Assembly: GCF_014650175.1 (NCBI RefSeq)
Contig: NZ_BMUL01000020.1
Coordinates: 1-64,000 of the forward strand
Direction of reading: 5' to 3'
DNA from: Streptomyces termitum
GTDB taxonomy: Bacteria; Actinomycetota; Actinomycetes; Streptomycetales; Streptomycetaceae
DNA length: 64,000 nucleotides
The notes beneath the pieces were generated by a model that did not search any database, was not told where the DNA came from, and worked only from the letters and a program-made list of their open reading frames with translations. Every line of letters starts with the position of its first letter. Position 1 is the stretch's first letter. Both the position numbers and the translations under genes were made by a program. Positions 33,675-41,396 of the stretch are shown in pieces.

Positions 33675-34484
33675 TCAGATGCGGGTCCCGGCCGGGACGG
33701 GCCCGGGGGCCAGGACCTTGCGGGTGACGCGCTCGGCGACGGCGGCGACCAGGGTCCGGGGGCGGCGGGGCGTCAGGTGCGCGGCCAGGGCGTTGCCGAG
33801 GCCGGGGGCGAGGTAGCCGCGGTCGCGCTCCAGGGCGCGCAGCGCGGCGCGGACGACGGGTTCCGGAGTGGTCATGGAGCCGGTGACGGCCGCCTTCCGG
33901 GTGCCGATGACGTCGAAGAAGGCGGTCTCGACCGGGCCGGGGCACAGGGTGAGGACGCGGACGCCGCGCCCCCGGCACTCCTGGCGCAGGGCGAGGCCGA
34001 AGTTGAGGACGAAGCTCTTGGCCGCGCCGTAGACGGCGAAGTACGGGGAGGGCTGGAAGCCCGCGTTGGAGGCGACGTTGAGGACCGCGCCCCGGCCGCG
34101 CTCCAGCATGCCGGGCAGCAGCGCGTGGGTGAGGCCGACGAGGGCGACGACGTTGACCATCAGCTGCTCGTGGTCGCGCCCGGCGTCGATCTCCTCGAAG
34201 CGGCCGCAGGTGCCGAAGCCCGCGTTGTTGACCAGCAGGTCGACGCCCAGGCCGCGTTCCGCGAGCCGGCCGACGACGCGGCGGGCGGCGTCCGGCTCGG
34301 CGAGGTCCTGGACGAGGACGTGGGCGCGGACGCCGTACCGGGAGGTCAGGCGTTCGGCGAGCGCGGCGAGGCGGTCGCCGGAGCGGGCCACCAGGACGAG
34401 GTCGTGGCCCTGGGCGGCGAGCTGGTCGGCGAACTCCGCGCCGAGGCCGGACGAGGCCCCGGTGACGAGGGCGGTGCGGTGCAT
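33675..34484 (-). CDS. Short-chain dehydrogenase/reductase
   Basis: The 269-residue enzyme has the classical SDR signatures: TGASSGLG (8-15), NNAG (86-89), catalytic Asn111, Ser139, Tyr152 and Lys156 in 'VYGAAKSFVL', and 'LCPGPVETAFF'. Arg34 in 'LVARSGDRL' suggests NADP preference. It resembles the DltE/YqjQ-like oxidoreductases common in actinobacteria; the substrate is unknown. It is divergent from a TetR regulator, with two dyad sites in the 141-bp gap, so it is probably repressed by that regulator. Confidence 0.9.
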   Translation of the reverse strand: MHRTALVTGASSGLGAEFADQLAAQGHDLVLVARSGDRLAALAERLTSRYGVRAHVLVQDLAEPDAARRVVGRLAERGLGVDLLVNNAGFGTCGRFEEIDAGRDHEQLMVNVVALVGLTHALLPGMLERGRGAVLNVASNAGFQPSPYFAVYGAAKSFVLNFGLALRQECRGRGVRVLTLCPGPVETAFFDVIGTRKAAVTGSMTTPEPVVRAALRALERDRGYLAPGLGNALAAHLTPRRPRTLVAAVAERVTRKVLAPGPVPAGTRI

Positions 34485-34536
34485 GCGTCTCTCCTCCAGT
34501 CGGAAGCAACTGGCATGGAGCGTAGCGGTTTCCCAT

Positions 34537-34559
34537 CAACATGCAACACTCATGTTGCA
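34537..34559. promoter_or_regulatory. Dyad operator candidate between SDR and TetR genes
   Basis: Two nested inverted repeats are present: CAACATG-N7-CATGTTG (34537-34557) and TGCAACA-CTCA-TGTTGCA (34542-34559). Both have perfect 7-bp arms. They lie 53 bases upstream of the SDR start. Confidence 0.6.
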
Positions 34560-34589
34560 CTTCATTCCGAGACCGCAACGCTGCTGTAC

Positions 34590-34605
34590 CTTGTTTTCGG
34601 ACAAG
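34590..34605. promoter_or_regulatory. TetR-type operator candidate near the tetR start
   Basis: CTTGT-TTTCGG-ACAAG is a 16-bp dyad with 5-bp arms, 20 bases before the GTG of the TetR gene. Size and position suit autorepression. It differs in sequence from the dyad at 34537. Confidence 0.55.
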
Positions 34606-34625
34606 TGGCCTACCTGGGAGGCGAT

Positions 34626-35201
34626 GTGGGCGAGACGGCGGCACAACCGCTGCGGGCGGACGCGGAGCGCAGTGTGCGCGCGATCCTGGAGGCGGCGGAA
34701 CGGGTCCTCGCCGAGGACCCCGGCGCCTCCATGGAGCAGATCGCCGCCGCCGCGGGCGTCGCCCGCACCACGATCCACCGGCGCTTCGCCAGCCGGCAGG
34801 CGCTGATCGAGGCCCTGGCCTCCTCCGCGGCCCGCCGGCTCGCCCGCGCGGTGGACGACGGCAGGCCGGACACCGCGCCGCCCCTGGTCGCCATGCACCG
34901 GATCACCGCCAACGTGCTCCAGGTCAAGGGCGCCTGGGCCTTCGCCCTGGGCGTGGCCCAGGACCCGGACAGCGAGGCGGCCGCCCTCCAGCGGGACATC
35001 GCCGTCCGCTGCGTCGCCGTCCTGAAGCGCGCCCAGGACGCCGGCCTCATCGCCCCGGACGCCGACCTCGACTGGGTCCGCCGCGTCTACTACGCCCTCA
35101 TCGGCGAGTCCCTCCACGGCACCGACGCCCCCACCGACCCCGACACCCTCGCCGCCCGGATCATCGACACCCTCCTCCACGGCACGGGCCCCCACACCTG
35201 A
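34626..35201 (+). CDS. TetR-family transcriptional regulator
   Basis: The 191-residue product has the TetR DNA-binding domain at about 12-58 ('ILEAAERVLAEDPGASMEQI', then 'GVARTTIHRRFASRQALIEAL') and a helical ligand-binding domain. It faces the SDR gene and is the obvious candidate to bind the dyads between them. GTG 34626 has GGGAGG (34616-34621) only four bases upstream, slightly short but the best site. An ATG at 34624 is out of frame. A shared hairpin at 35227 separates it from the convergent tRNA-Lys. Confidence 0.85.
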   Translation: MGETAAQPLRADAERSVRAILEAAERVLAEDPGASMEQIAAAAGVARTTIHRRFASRQALIEALASSAARRLARAVDDGRPDTAPPLVAMHRITANVLQVKGAWAFALGVAQDPDSEAAALQRDIAVRCVAVLKRAQDAGLIAPDADLDWVRRVYYALIGESLHGTDAPTDPDTLAARIIDTLLHGTGPHT

Positions 35202-35226
35202 CCCCGCCCGCCCCCGGAAACGACGA

Positions 35227-35260
35227 AGCGCCCCGACCGGAGAAGACCGGTCGGGGCGCT
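35227..35260. terminator. Bidirectional terminator between tetR and tRNA-Lys
   Basis: Perfect 14-bp stem AGCGCCCCGACCGG with its complement and loop AGAAGA. It lies 26 bases past the TetR stop and 12 bases past the 3' end of the leftward tRNA-Lys. Confidence 0.88.
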
Positions 35261-35271
35261 CGGTGCGCCGG

Positions 35272-35344
35272 TAGGCCGTGTGGGACTCGAACCCACAACC
35301 AATGGATTAAAAGTCCACTGCTCTGCCAATTGAGCTAACGGCCC
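35272..35344 (-). tRNA. tRNA-Lys (UUU)
   Basis: Complete cloverleaf: acceptor GGGCCGT / ACGGCCT with a G:U closing pair, anticodon loop CTTTTAA, T-arm GTGGG TTCGAGT CCCAC, discriminator A. CCA is not encoded. Confidence 0.96.
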
Positions 35345-35493
35345 GTGTGCGAGCACATCGAGCAGCATAGCCCGACGGGCCCCGCGAACCGATCGGGTAT
35401 CCGCTTCCCGCCGTGGCGCGGGTCGGGCCGGGTACGGCACAGGGCCCGTACGGCGGTGCTCGTACGGGCCCTGTGTCAGGAGGTCAGGCGGGG

Positions 35494-37743
35494 TCAGCCG
35501 TTGCGCTTCCAGCGCGGCTTGTCGTCGCGGCGGCCGAAGGAGGACGACGGGCCGGACGGGCGGTGGTCGTCGCGGCGGCCGAAGGGACGGTCGTCGCGGC
35601 GGAAGCCGCCGGAGGGACGGTCGTCACGACGGTCGCGGTTGAACGGACGGTCGTTGTCGCGGCGGAAACCACCGGACGGACGGTCGTTGTCCCGGCGGAA
35701 GCCGCCCGACGGACGGTCGTCGCGGCGCTCGTCGCGGCGGAAGCCGCCGGACGGACGGTCGTTGTCGCGACGGAAGCCACCGCGGTCGTCACGGTCGTTG
35801 TCGCGGCGGAAGCCGCCCGACGGACGGTCGTCACGGTCCCGGAAGGACGGACGGTCGTTGTCCCGGCGGAAGCCGCCCGAGGGACGGTCGTTGTCACGGC
35901 GGAAACCACCGGACGGACGGTCGTCGCGACGGAAACCGCCCGACGGACGGTCGTTGTCACGGCGGAAACCACCGGACGGACGGTCGTTGTCCCGGCGGAA
36001 GCCGCCCGACGGACGGTCGTCACGGTCGCGGTCCCGGAAGGACGGACGGTCGTTGTCCCGGCGGAAGCCGCCGGACGGACGGTCGTCGCGGCGGAAGCCA
36101 CCGCGGTCACCGCCCCGGTCGTCACGGCGGTCGTCGCGGCGGTCGCGGTTGAAGGAACGCTCCTCGCGGCGCTCCTCCGCGCGCTCGGCGGCGGCAGCGG
36201 CGGCGGTGACCTCGGCCTCGGCGGCCTCGGCGACGGCGGCCACGGCGGTCTCCGGGTCCTCACCGCGCTCGCGGGCGGCCTGGGCGACGAGGCGGTCGGC
36301 CTCCTCGCGGAGCTCGACGGCACGGCGCTGGAGGCGCTCCAGCTGCTTGGTCAGGTCGACGACCTCGCGCTCGGCCTGCTTGGCCGAGTTGTTGGCCGAG
36401 TCGGCCTGGACCTCGGTGAGCGAACGGGCGCCGGTGATCTCGGCGACCTCCGGGTCGAAGGCCCCGGCGCCGCCCACGATGTGGCGGGAGGCGTCGACGC
36501 CCGCGTCCTCCATGAGGCGGAAGATCTGGCGGCGCTGGTGCGGCAGGGCCAGGGAGACCACGACGCCGGAGCGGCCGGCGCGGGCGGTGCGGCCCGAGCG
36601 GTGCAGGTAGTCCTTGTGGTCGCCGGCCGGGTCCACGTTGAGGACCAGGTCGATGCCGTCGACGTGGATGCCGCGCGCGGCGACGTCGGTGGCGACGAGG
36701 ACGTTGACGTAACCGTCCTTGAAGTCGGCGAGCGTACGGGTACGGGCGCCCTGGGTCATGCCGCCGTGCAGCGCGTCCGCCTTCACGCCGGACTCGCGCA
36801 GCTGCTCGGCGACGCGGTCGGCACCGAGCTGGGTGCGGACGAAGATGATGGTGCGGCCCTTGCGGGCGGCGATGGCGGCGGTGACCGGCGCCTTGTCCTT
36901 CGGCTTCACGACCAGGACGTGGTGGGTCATCGTGGTGACGGCACCGGCCGACGGGTCGACCTCGTGGGTGACCGGGTTCACCAGGTAGCGCTTGACCAGG
37001 CTGTCGATCTCGTTCTCCAGGGTGGCGGAGAAGAGCAGGCGCTGGCCGCCGGCCGGGACCTGGTCGAGGAGCTCGGTGACCTCGGGCAGGAAGCCCAGGT
37101 CGGCCATCTGGTCGGCCTCGTCGAGGACGGCGATCTGGACCTGCTCCAGGGAGCAGGCGCCGCGGTTGATGATGTCGCGCAGGCGGCCCGGGGTGGCGAC
37201 GAGGATGTCGACGCCGCGCTCCAGGGCGTAGATCTGGTTGCCCATCGACGTACCGCCGCAGACGACCTTCATGCGCAGGCCGAGCACGTCGCCGTACGGC
37301 TGGAGGGCGTCCGCGACCTGCATCGCGAGCTCGCGGGTCGGGGTCAGGATGACGCCGCGGGGCTTCTTCTTCTCGGTGTCGCCGCCGGCCAGGGTGGCGA
37401 GCAGCGGGAGGCCGAAGGAGAGGGTCTTGCCGGAGCCGGTGCGACCGCGGCCCAGGATGTCCTTGCCGGCCAGGGCGTCCGGGATGGTCGCGGCCTGGAT
37501 CGGGAAGGGGGTGGTCACACCGTTCTGGGCGAGCTTGCGCACGACGCCCTCGGGGAGGCCCAGGTCACCGAAGGTGATCTCGGGGGTCTCGTCGGTGTCG
37601 TCGGCCTCATCGGCCTCGTCGGTGAGCTCGACGGTCTCGTCGGTCGGCTCGTCGGTGATCTCTGCGTCGTCGGCCAGCTCGACGATCTCGGTGATCTCGT
37701 CGTTCTCGGGCATGACGGCGTGGTCAGAACTGGAAATGGACAT
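35494..37743 (-). CDS. DEAD-box RNA helicase with acidic head and RGG-like tail
   Basis: The 749-residue helicase starts with an acidic segment (1-55, rich in Asp/Glu/Thr). The DEAD core follows: Q-motif region 'ITFGDLGLPEGVV', Walker A GRTGSGKT (100-107), 'PTRELAMQV', 'VLDEADQM', 'FSATLENE' and 'HRSGRTARAGR'. After a helical linker (about 440-510) comes a disordered tail with 11 copies of SGGFRR and two of RGGFRR spaced by Asp/Arg/Asn. These resemble RGG boxes that bind RNA and drive condensate formation. It likely unwinds structured mRNA or rRNA, including at low temperature. ATG 37743 has no ideal ribosome site; ATG 37713 is an alternative. Confidence 0.93.
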   Translation of the reverse strand: MSISSSDHAVMPENDEITEIVELADDAEITDEPTDETVELTDEADEADDTDETPEITFGDLGLPEGVVRKLAQNGVTTPFPIQAATIPDALAGKDILGRGRTGSGKTLSFGLPLLATLAGGDTEKKKPRGVILTPTRELAMQVADALQPYGDVLGLRMKVVCGGTSMGNQIYALERGVDILVATPGRLRDIINRGACSLEQVQIAVLDEADQMADLGFLPEVTELLDQVPAGGQRLLFSATLENEIDSLVKRYLVNPVTHEVDPSAGAVTTMTHHVLVVKPKDKAPVTAAIAARKGRTIIFVRTQLGADRVAEQLRESGVKADALHGGMTQGARTRTLADFKDGYVNVLVATDVAARGIHVDGIDLVLNVDPAGDHKDYLHRSGRTARAGRSGVVVSLALPHQRRQIFRLMEDAGVDASRHIVGGAGAFDPEVAEITGARSLTEVQADSANNSAKQAEREVVDLTKQLERLQRRAVELREEADRLVAQAARERGEDPETAVAAVAEAAEAEVTAAAAAAERAEERREERSFNRDRRDDRRDDRGGDRGGFRRDDRPSGGFRRDNDRPSFRDRDRDDRPSGGFRRDNDRPSGGFRRDNDRPSGGFRRDDRPSGGFRRDNDRPSGGFRRDNDRPSFRDRDDRPSGGFRRDNDRDDRGGFRRDNDRPSGGFRRDERRDDRPSGGFRRDNDRPSGGFRRDNDRPFNRDRRDDRPSGGFRRDDRPFGRRDDHRPSGPSSSFGRRDDKPRWKRNG
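35520..36160 (-). repeat. Tandem repeats encoding the SGGFRR tail
   Basis: Units of about 30-45 bases with the core CGGCGGAAGCCGCC(G/C)GACGGACGG, varying at third positions, are repeated about a dozen times. They are in frame within the helicase gene. The codon-level variation shows an old array kept by selection, not recent slippage. Confidence 0.9.
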
Positions 37744-37943
37744 GCGAAATGCGAAACCTTCCGGAGTCTCGGCACGCGCCCGTCAACTCCGTGTTTCGCA
37801 CAAGACCGCCTCGATGCGGTCAGCCACGGCTAGGGGAGAGTACGCGCCAGTCACGGCGCTCTTCGGTCGTGGCGCCGGGCAAATGGGATCAAACGATCTA
37901 CCACCATACGCACTCCCCCCCACCGAAGGCAAACCGATCATCC

Positions 37944-38615
37944 TCACACGGGGCTCACCTGCGGCGATGCGACCGGTTCGGTGGCCGCGCCGACGACCCC
38001 GGCGGCCCGCAGGCCCCCCATCTGGGTGCCCGGTCCCTCACTCGGCGGATCGCTCGGGTGGGAGGTCGGCTCGGGCGTGGGTTCGGGCGTCGGCTGTGTG
38101 GTCGGCTCCGGGCTCGTGGTCGGCTGCGCGGTGGGCTCCGGCGAGGGGGTGCCCCCGCCGCCCGGCCCGCCGGCCTCGCCGCCGGACCCGCCCACGGCGC
38201 CCCCGGACCCGGTGCCGGCCTCGCCTCCGGAGCCGCCCGCGCCCCCGGCCTCCCCGCCCCCGCTGGGGTGCGGCCGCGGCGGTACGGCCCCGGAGGCGTC
38301 CGGGTCCGGCGTCCCGGCGCCCGCCGAGGGCGACGCGGAGGAGGACGGCGCACCGCTCGGCACGGGGGACTCGCCGCCCTCACCGGCCGGATGCGGTCCG
38401 CCCGCCCGGCCGACCCGCCCGCCGGAGCCGCCGCCCCCGCCCGGGGCCCCGTCGGCGCCGCCCGGCTCGGCCGACGCGCCCCGCTCCCCCTCGGTGGCAC
38501 CGGCCGCCGGACGGGCGCTCTCGTCGCCCACGCTCATGCAACCGCTCAGGCCGGCGCTCGCGGCGACCGCGAGCGCGGCGACCGCCCATCGAACACGGGT
38601 GGGCAAATGGCGCAC
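37944..38615 (-). CDS. Low-complexity lipoprotein
   Basis: The 223-residue product has a clear lipoprotein signal: basic N-terminus, hydrophobic stretch, and lipobox 'AGLSGC' with Cys26. The mature chain is almost entirely Gly/Ser/Ala/Pro with 'PTPEPTPEPTS'-type repeats. It is probably an unstructured surface protein anchored to the membrane. No catalytic domain is visible. It lies 200 bp upstream of the helicase gene on the same strand. Function unknown. Confidence 0.65.
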   Translation of the reverse strand: MRHLPTRVRWAVAALAVAASAGLSGCMSVGDESARPAAGATEGERGASAEPGGADGAPGGGGGSGGRVGRAGGPHPAGEGGESPVPSGAPSSSASPSAGAGTPDPDASGAVPPRPHPSGGGEAGGAGGSGGEAGTGSGGAVGGSGGEAGGPGGGGTPSPEPTAQPTTSPEPTTQPTPEPTPEPTSHPSDPPSEGPGTQMGGLRAAGVVGAATEPVASPQVSPV

Positions 38616-38883
38616 GGGGGCACCTCCAGGACGCGGCGGGCGGGGAAGGAACGCTTCCTCCTGCCCAACTCCCCCGGCGCCGCGAGGGACACGGCGCGGC
38701 TGGCCCCTTGTTCGATCCGTTTCGGCCGGACGGCCGGGATCACCCCCGCGCGCAGCCCGCGCCCAGAACCACGGCCTCGCGCGCGCCCGCGCGAGGTCGG
38801 CCCCGCGCGGGATCGGCGAACGGCCCGCCGCCCGGCCGCTGTGCCCGGTCGGCGCCCGCGCGAGGCCACCCCCGGGCTCCGGC

Positions 38884-39234
38884 TCAGCCGTACCCCAGCG
38901 CGTGCAGCCGCTCGTCGTCGATGCCGAAGTGGTGGGCGATCTCGTGCACCACCGTGATCTCGGTCTCCGCGACGACGTCCTCGCGGGATTCGCACATCCG
39001 CAGCGTCGGCCCCCGGTAGATCGTGATCCGGTCGGGCAGCACGCCCGCGTACCACTCGCCGCGCTCCGTCAGCGGCGTCCCCTCGTAGAGCCCGAGCAGC
39101 TCCGGATCGTCCGGGGAGGGCTCGTCCTCCACGAACACCGCGACGTTGTCCATCAGCCGCGTCAGCTCCGGCGGGATCCGGTCCAGGGCCTCGGCGACAA
39201 GCTCCTCGAACTCCTCGCGCGTCATCTCCAGCAC
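38884..39234 (-). CDS. Minimal zinc metallopeptidase family protein (zincin-like, DUF1025)
   Basis: The 116-residue product carries 'VVHEIAHHFGIDDERL', the HExxHxxxxxD zinc motif of the small 'metallopeptidase family' zincin-like proteins widespread in bacteria. The N-terminal half is acidic with 'MTREEFEELVAEALDRIP', the family's start pattern. Enzymatic activity has, to my knowledge, not been shown for most members. The GTG at 39234 has GGGAGGGGGAG nine bases upstream. The ATG at 39225 has no room for a ribosome site, and the frame upstream to 39300 lacks similarity. Confidence 0.85.
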   Translation of the reverse strand: MLEMTREEFEELVAEALDRIPPELTRLMDNVAVFVEDEPSPDDPELLGLYEGTPLTERGEWYAGVLPDRITIYRGPTLRMCESREDVVAETEITVVHEIAHHFGIDDERLHALGYG

Positions 39235-39339
39235 GGGCCCATTCTCCCCCTCCCGGAAACCGTTTTGGCGATACCGCCCGCCATCCCATATGCTTCTCAC
39301 GTCCCCGAGGCGCCGACAAGCGCCCAGGTGGGGCCGTTA

Positions 39340-39412
39340 GCCCTCATCGTCTAGTGGCCCAGGACGCCGCCCTTTCAAGGCGGTAGCACGGGTTCGAATC
39401 CCGTTGGGGGCA
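39340..39412 (+). tRNA. tRNA-Glu (UUC)
   Basis: Acceptor GCCCTCA / TGGGGGC (one U:G wobble at 5-68), anticodon loop CTTTCAA, T-arm ACGGG TTCGAAT CCCGT. It is the first of three tRNAs read rightward. Confidence 0.96.
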
Positions 39413-39422
39413 CGCAACACCC

Positions 39423-39447
39423 GTGTGCGAGACTGGTTCTCGCACAC
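39423..39447 (+). other. Hairpin between tRNA-Glu and tRNA-Asp
   Basis: Perfect 10-bp stem GTGTGCGAGA / TCTCGCACAC with loop CTGGT, starting 10 bases after tRNA-Glu. It may be a processing signal or partial terminator within the tRNA cluster. Confidence 0.7.
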
Positions 39448-39454
39448 AAAGCAA

Positions 39455-39528
39455 GGCTCTGTGGAGCAGTTGGTTAGCTCGCCACCCTGTCAAGGTGGAG
39501 GTCGCGGGTTCAAGTCCCGTCAGAGTCG
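39455..39528 (+). tRNA. tRNA-Asp (GUC), copy 1
   Basis: Acceptor GGCTCTG / CAGAGTC, anticodon loop CTGTCAA, T-arm CGGG TTCAAGT CCCG, discriminator G. The body is identical to the copy at 45516; only acceptor pairs 3-70 and 4-69 differ, in a compensatory way. Confidence 0.96.
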
Positions 39529-39550
39529 CTGAAGCCGGAAACGGCTTCGT

Positions 39551-39624
39551 GGCTGGGTAGCTCAGTTGGTACGAGCGATCGCCTGAAAAGCGATAGGTCG
39601 CCGGTTCGACCCCGGCCCCAGCCA
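39551..39624 (+). tRNA. tRNA-Phe (GAA)
   Basis: Acceptor GGCTGGG / CCCAGCC, anticodon loop CTGAAAA, T-loop TTCGACC, discriminator A. It is the last gene of the Glu-Asp-Phe cluster, followed at once by a strong terminator. Confidence 0.96.
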
Positions 39625-39629
39625 CAAAA

Positions 39630-39663
39630 GGAAGGGCCCCGTTCTCACGAACGGGGCCCTTCC
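39630..39663. terminator. Bidirectional terminator of the tRNA cluster and the ccdA gene
   Basis: Perfect 14-bp stem GGAAGGGCCCCGTT with its complement, loop CTCACG. It sits between the tRNA-Phe 3' end and the stop of the leftward CcdA-like gene. Confidence 0.9.
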
Positions 39664-39664
39664 G

Positions 39665-40513
39665 CTATTCCGGCTGTTCCGTACGGCTCCGATCACGGCC
39701 CCGGCTCCGGCTCCGCACCGCCGCCACCAGCCCCGCGACCGCCACCACCACGACCAGCAGCGCCCAGTCCGGCACCGCCCGGCCCCACTCGGCCACCCGC
39801 CGCTCCACCTCGAACGAGTCGTCCACCGACAGCAGCCCCGGCAGCGCGGTCGTCCCGTCGAAGACCAGGAACATCGTGCCCAGGGCGATGAAGAAGAGGC
39901 CCGAGACCAGCGAGGTCGAGTGCAGCTCGAACCGGCCCAGCCGCAGCGGCCGGCCCCGCAGCCAGCGCCGCCGCCCCAGGTCGAACCGCTCCCACAGCAG
40001 CGCCAGCACGAACAGCGGCACCGCCATCCCCAGCGCGTACACCGCCAGCAGCAGACCGCCGTACGCCGGGCTGCCGCTCACCGCCGCCACCGTCAGGACG
40101 CTGCCCAGGATCGGGCCCGCGCAGAACCCGGCCAGGCCGTAGACCAGGCCGAGGGCGTAGACCGACACCGCCGAGGTGGGCCGGATGCGGCCGCTCGCCT
40201 CCGCCAGCCGCCGGGAGGCGAAGCCCAGGCCCAGGACCTGGAGCACGCCGAGGCCGATGATCAGCCAGCCGCCCGCCGCCACCAGCAGGTCCCGGTTGCC
40301 GTAGAAGAAGCGGCCCGCGAGCGAACCGGCCGCGCCCAGCGGCACCAGGGTCGTCGCCAGGCCCGCGTAGAGGATCGCGGTCCGCGCCACCAGCTTCGCC
40401 CGCGTCTCGATCGAGTACGCGAAGAAGGCCGGCAGCAGCAGGGCGCTGCACGGGCTGAGGAGGGCGAGCAGCCCGCCGAGGAAGGCCGCGAAGTAGCCGA
40501 TCCCCGACGTCAC
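39665..40513 (-). CDS. CcdA-type cytochrome c biogenesis / thiol transporter membrane protein
   Basis: The 282-residue polytopic protein is of the CcdA/DsbD-beta family, which carries reducing equivalents across the membrane. The two intramembrane cysteines are seen in 'LLALLSPCSALLLP' (Cys22) and 'YGLAGFCAGPILG' (about 128). About seven membrane segments are present, the last near the C-terminus. The GTG start at 40513 overlaps the stop of the upstream DsbA-like gene (GTGA), so the two are coupled. Together they form an extracytoplasmic disulfide/thiol relay. Confidence 0.88.
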   Translation of the reverse strand: MTSGIGYFAAFLGGLLALLSPCSALLLPAFFAYSIETRAKLVARTAILYAGLATTLVPLGAAGSLAGRFFYGNRDLLVAAGGWLIIGLGVLQVLGLGFASRRLAEASGRIRPTSAVSVYALGLVYGLAGFCAGPILGSVLTVAAVSGSPAYGGLLLAVYALGMAVPLFVLALLWERFDLGRRRWLRGRPLRLGRFELHSTSLVSGLFFIALGTMFLVFDGTTALPGLLSVDDSFEVERRVAEWGRAVPDWALLVVVVAVAGLVAAVRSRSRGRDRSRTEQPE

Positions 40514-41268
40514 GGCGTGGCCCCCGCCTTCTTCCCGGCCGCCTCCGCCGCCGCCTCGATCGCCTCCGTGAAGGTCTCCAGCGGCTGGGCGCCCGCGATC
40601 GGGCGGCCGTTCACCAGGAAGGAGGGGGTGGAGGTGGCGCCGAGCGCGTACCCCTGGTCCTGGTCCTTCTTCACCGCCGCGCGGGCCTCCGCGCTGTCGC
40701 CGTCCTTCGCGAAGCGGCCGAGGTCGGGCACGCCCGCCTCCCGGGCCAGCGCGGCCAGCCGCTCCTTCCCGAAGCCCTTCTCCTTGGCCCCCTCCGCGTA
40801 CGCGGCCCGGTGGAACTCCCAGAAGCGGCCCTGCCGGCCGGCCGCCCAGGAGGCGCGGGCGACGGCCTCCGACTCCTCGCCGAAGATCGGGAAGTTGCGC
40901 CACTCGATCCGCAGCGTCCCGTCCTCCACGTACTTCCTCACCAGCTCCGGCTCGGTCTCCCGGGCGAACTTGCCGCAGTAGCCGCACTTGAAGTCGGCGT
41001 ACTCGATGAGGACCACGGGCGCGTCGGCCCGGCCCAGGGCGAGCGCGTCGGACGCGTCCCGGCGGGCGTACGCCTCCAGCTCCGGGTAGGCGCCCACCGC
41101 CGGGTCGGCGGAGACCTCCGCGACGGAGGAGGAGCCGGCCGCGGACGGGGCGGCGGGCTTGGTCGCCTGGTAGGAGGCGAGGCCGAGCACCGCGGCGGCC
41201 AGGGCCACTCCGGCGACGATCAGGACGGGACGGGTCTTGGACCGGGGCGAGGACTGAGGGCTGGACAT
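40510..41268 (-). CDS. DsbA-family thioredoxin-fold protein
   Basis: The 252-residue product has a membrane anchor (about 14-33), a Ser/Ala linker and a DsbA-like domain with active site KCGYCGK (Cys95, Cys98). The cis-proline segment is 'TSTPSFLVNG'. It acts outside the cytoplasmic membrane as a disulfide oxidoreductase. Overlap with the CcdA-type gene suggests that CcdA keeps it reduced. ATG 41268 is the natural start, with the anchor directly behind it. Confidence 0.9.
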   Translation of the reverse strand: MSSPQSSPRSKTRPVLIVAGVALAAAVLGLASYQATKPAAPSAAGSSSVAEVSADPAVGAYPELEAYARRDASDALALGRADAPVVLIEYADFKCGYCGKFARETEPELVRKYVEDGTLRIEWRNFPIFGEESEAVARASWAAGRQGRFWEFHRAAYAEGAKEKGFGKERLAALAREAGVPDLGRFAKDGDSAEARAAVKKDQDQGYALGATSTPSFLVNGRPIAGAQPLETFTEAIEAAAEAAGKKAGATP

Positions 41269-41396
41269 GACCGCACTCTATGCAGGGGCCCGTCACACTC
41301 CGCTCCCAAGGGGGTCGGACCACCGCGAAACGGCCCCCGGGCGGCCGGTAAATCGGTTCGCCGGTTCTCGCCCGCAGGTGCGATCCTGGGGTCCGT

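Noticed and set aside
32169..34625. Long open extension in front of the TetR gene
   Set aside because: It is antisense to the lipid kinase and SDR genes; the TetR fold begins only after GTG 34626.
35520..36160. Repeat array that might suggest CRISPR
   Set aside because: Repeats are in frame within the helicase, vary at codon third positions and have no unique spacers.
39344..39625. 93-codon frame with 'TGLEPATSTLTGWRANQLLHR' on the minus strand
   Set aside because: It is the antisense of the tRNA-Glu/Asp/Phe cluster, a well-known false protein in databases.
39340..39663. Integration site with an inserted element at the tRNA cluster
   Set aside because: No integrase, no direct repeat of a tRNA 3' end and housekeeping genes continue on both sides.
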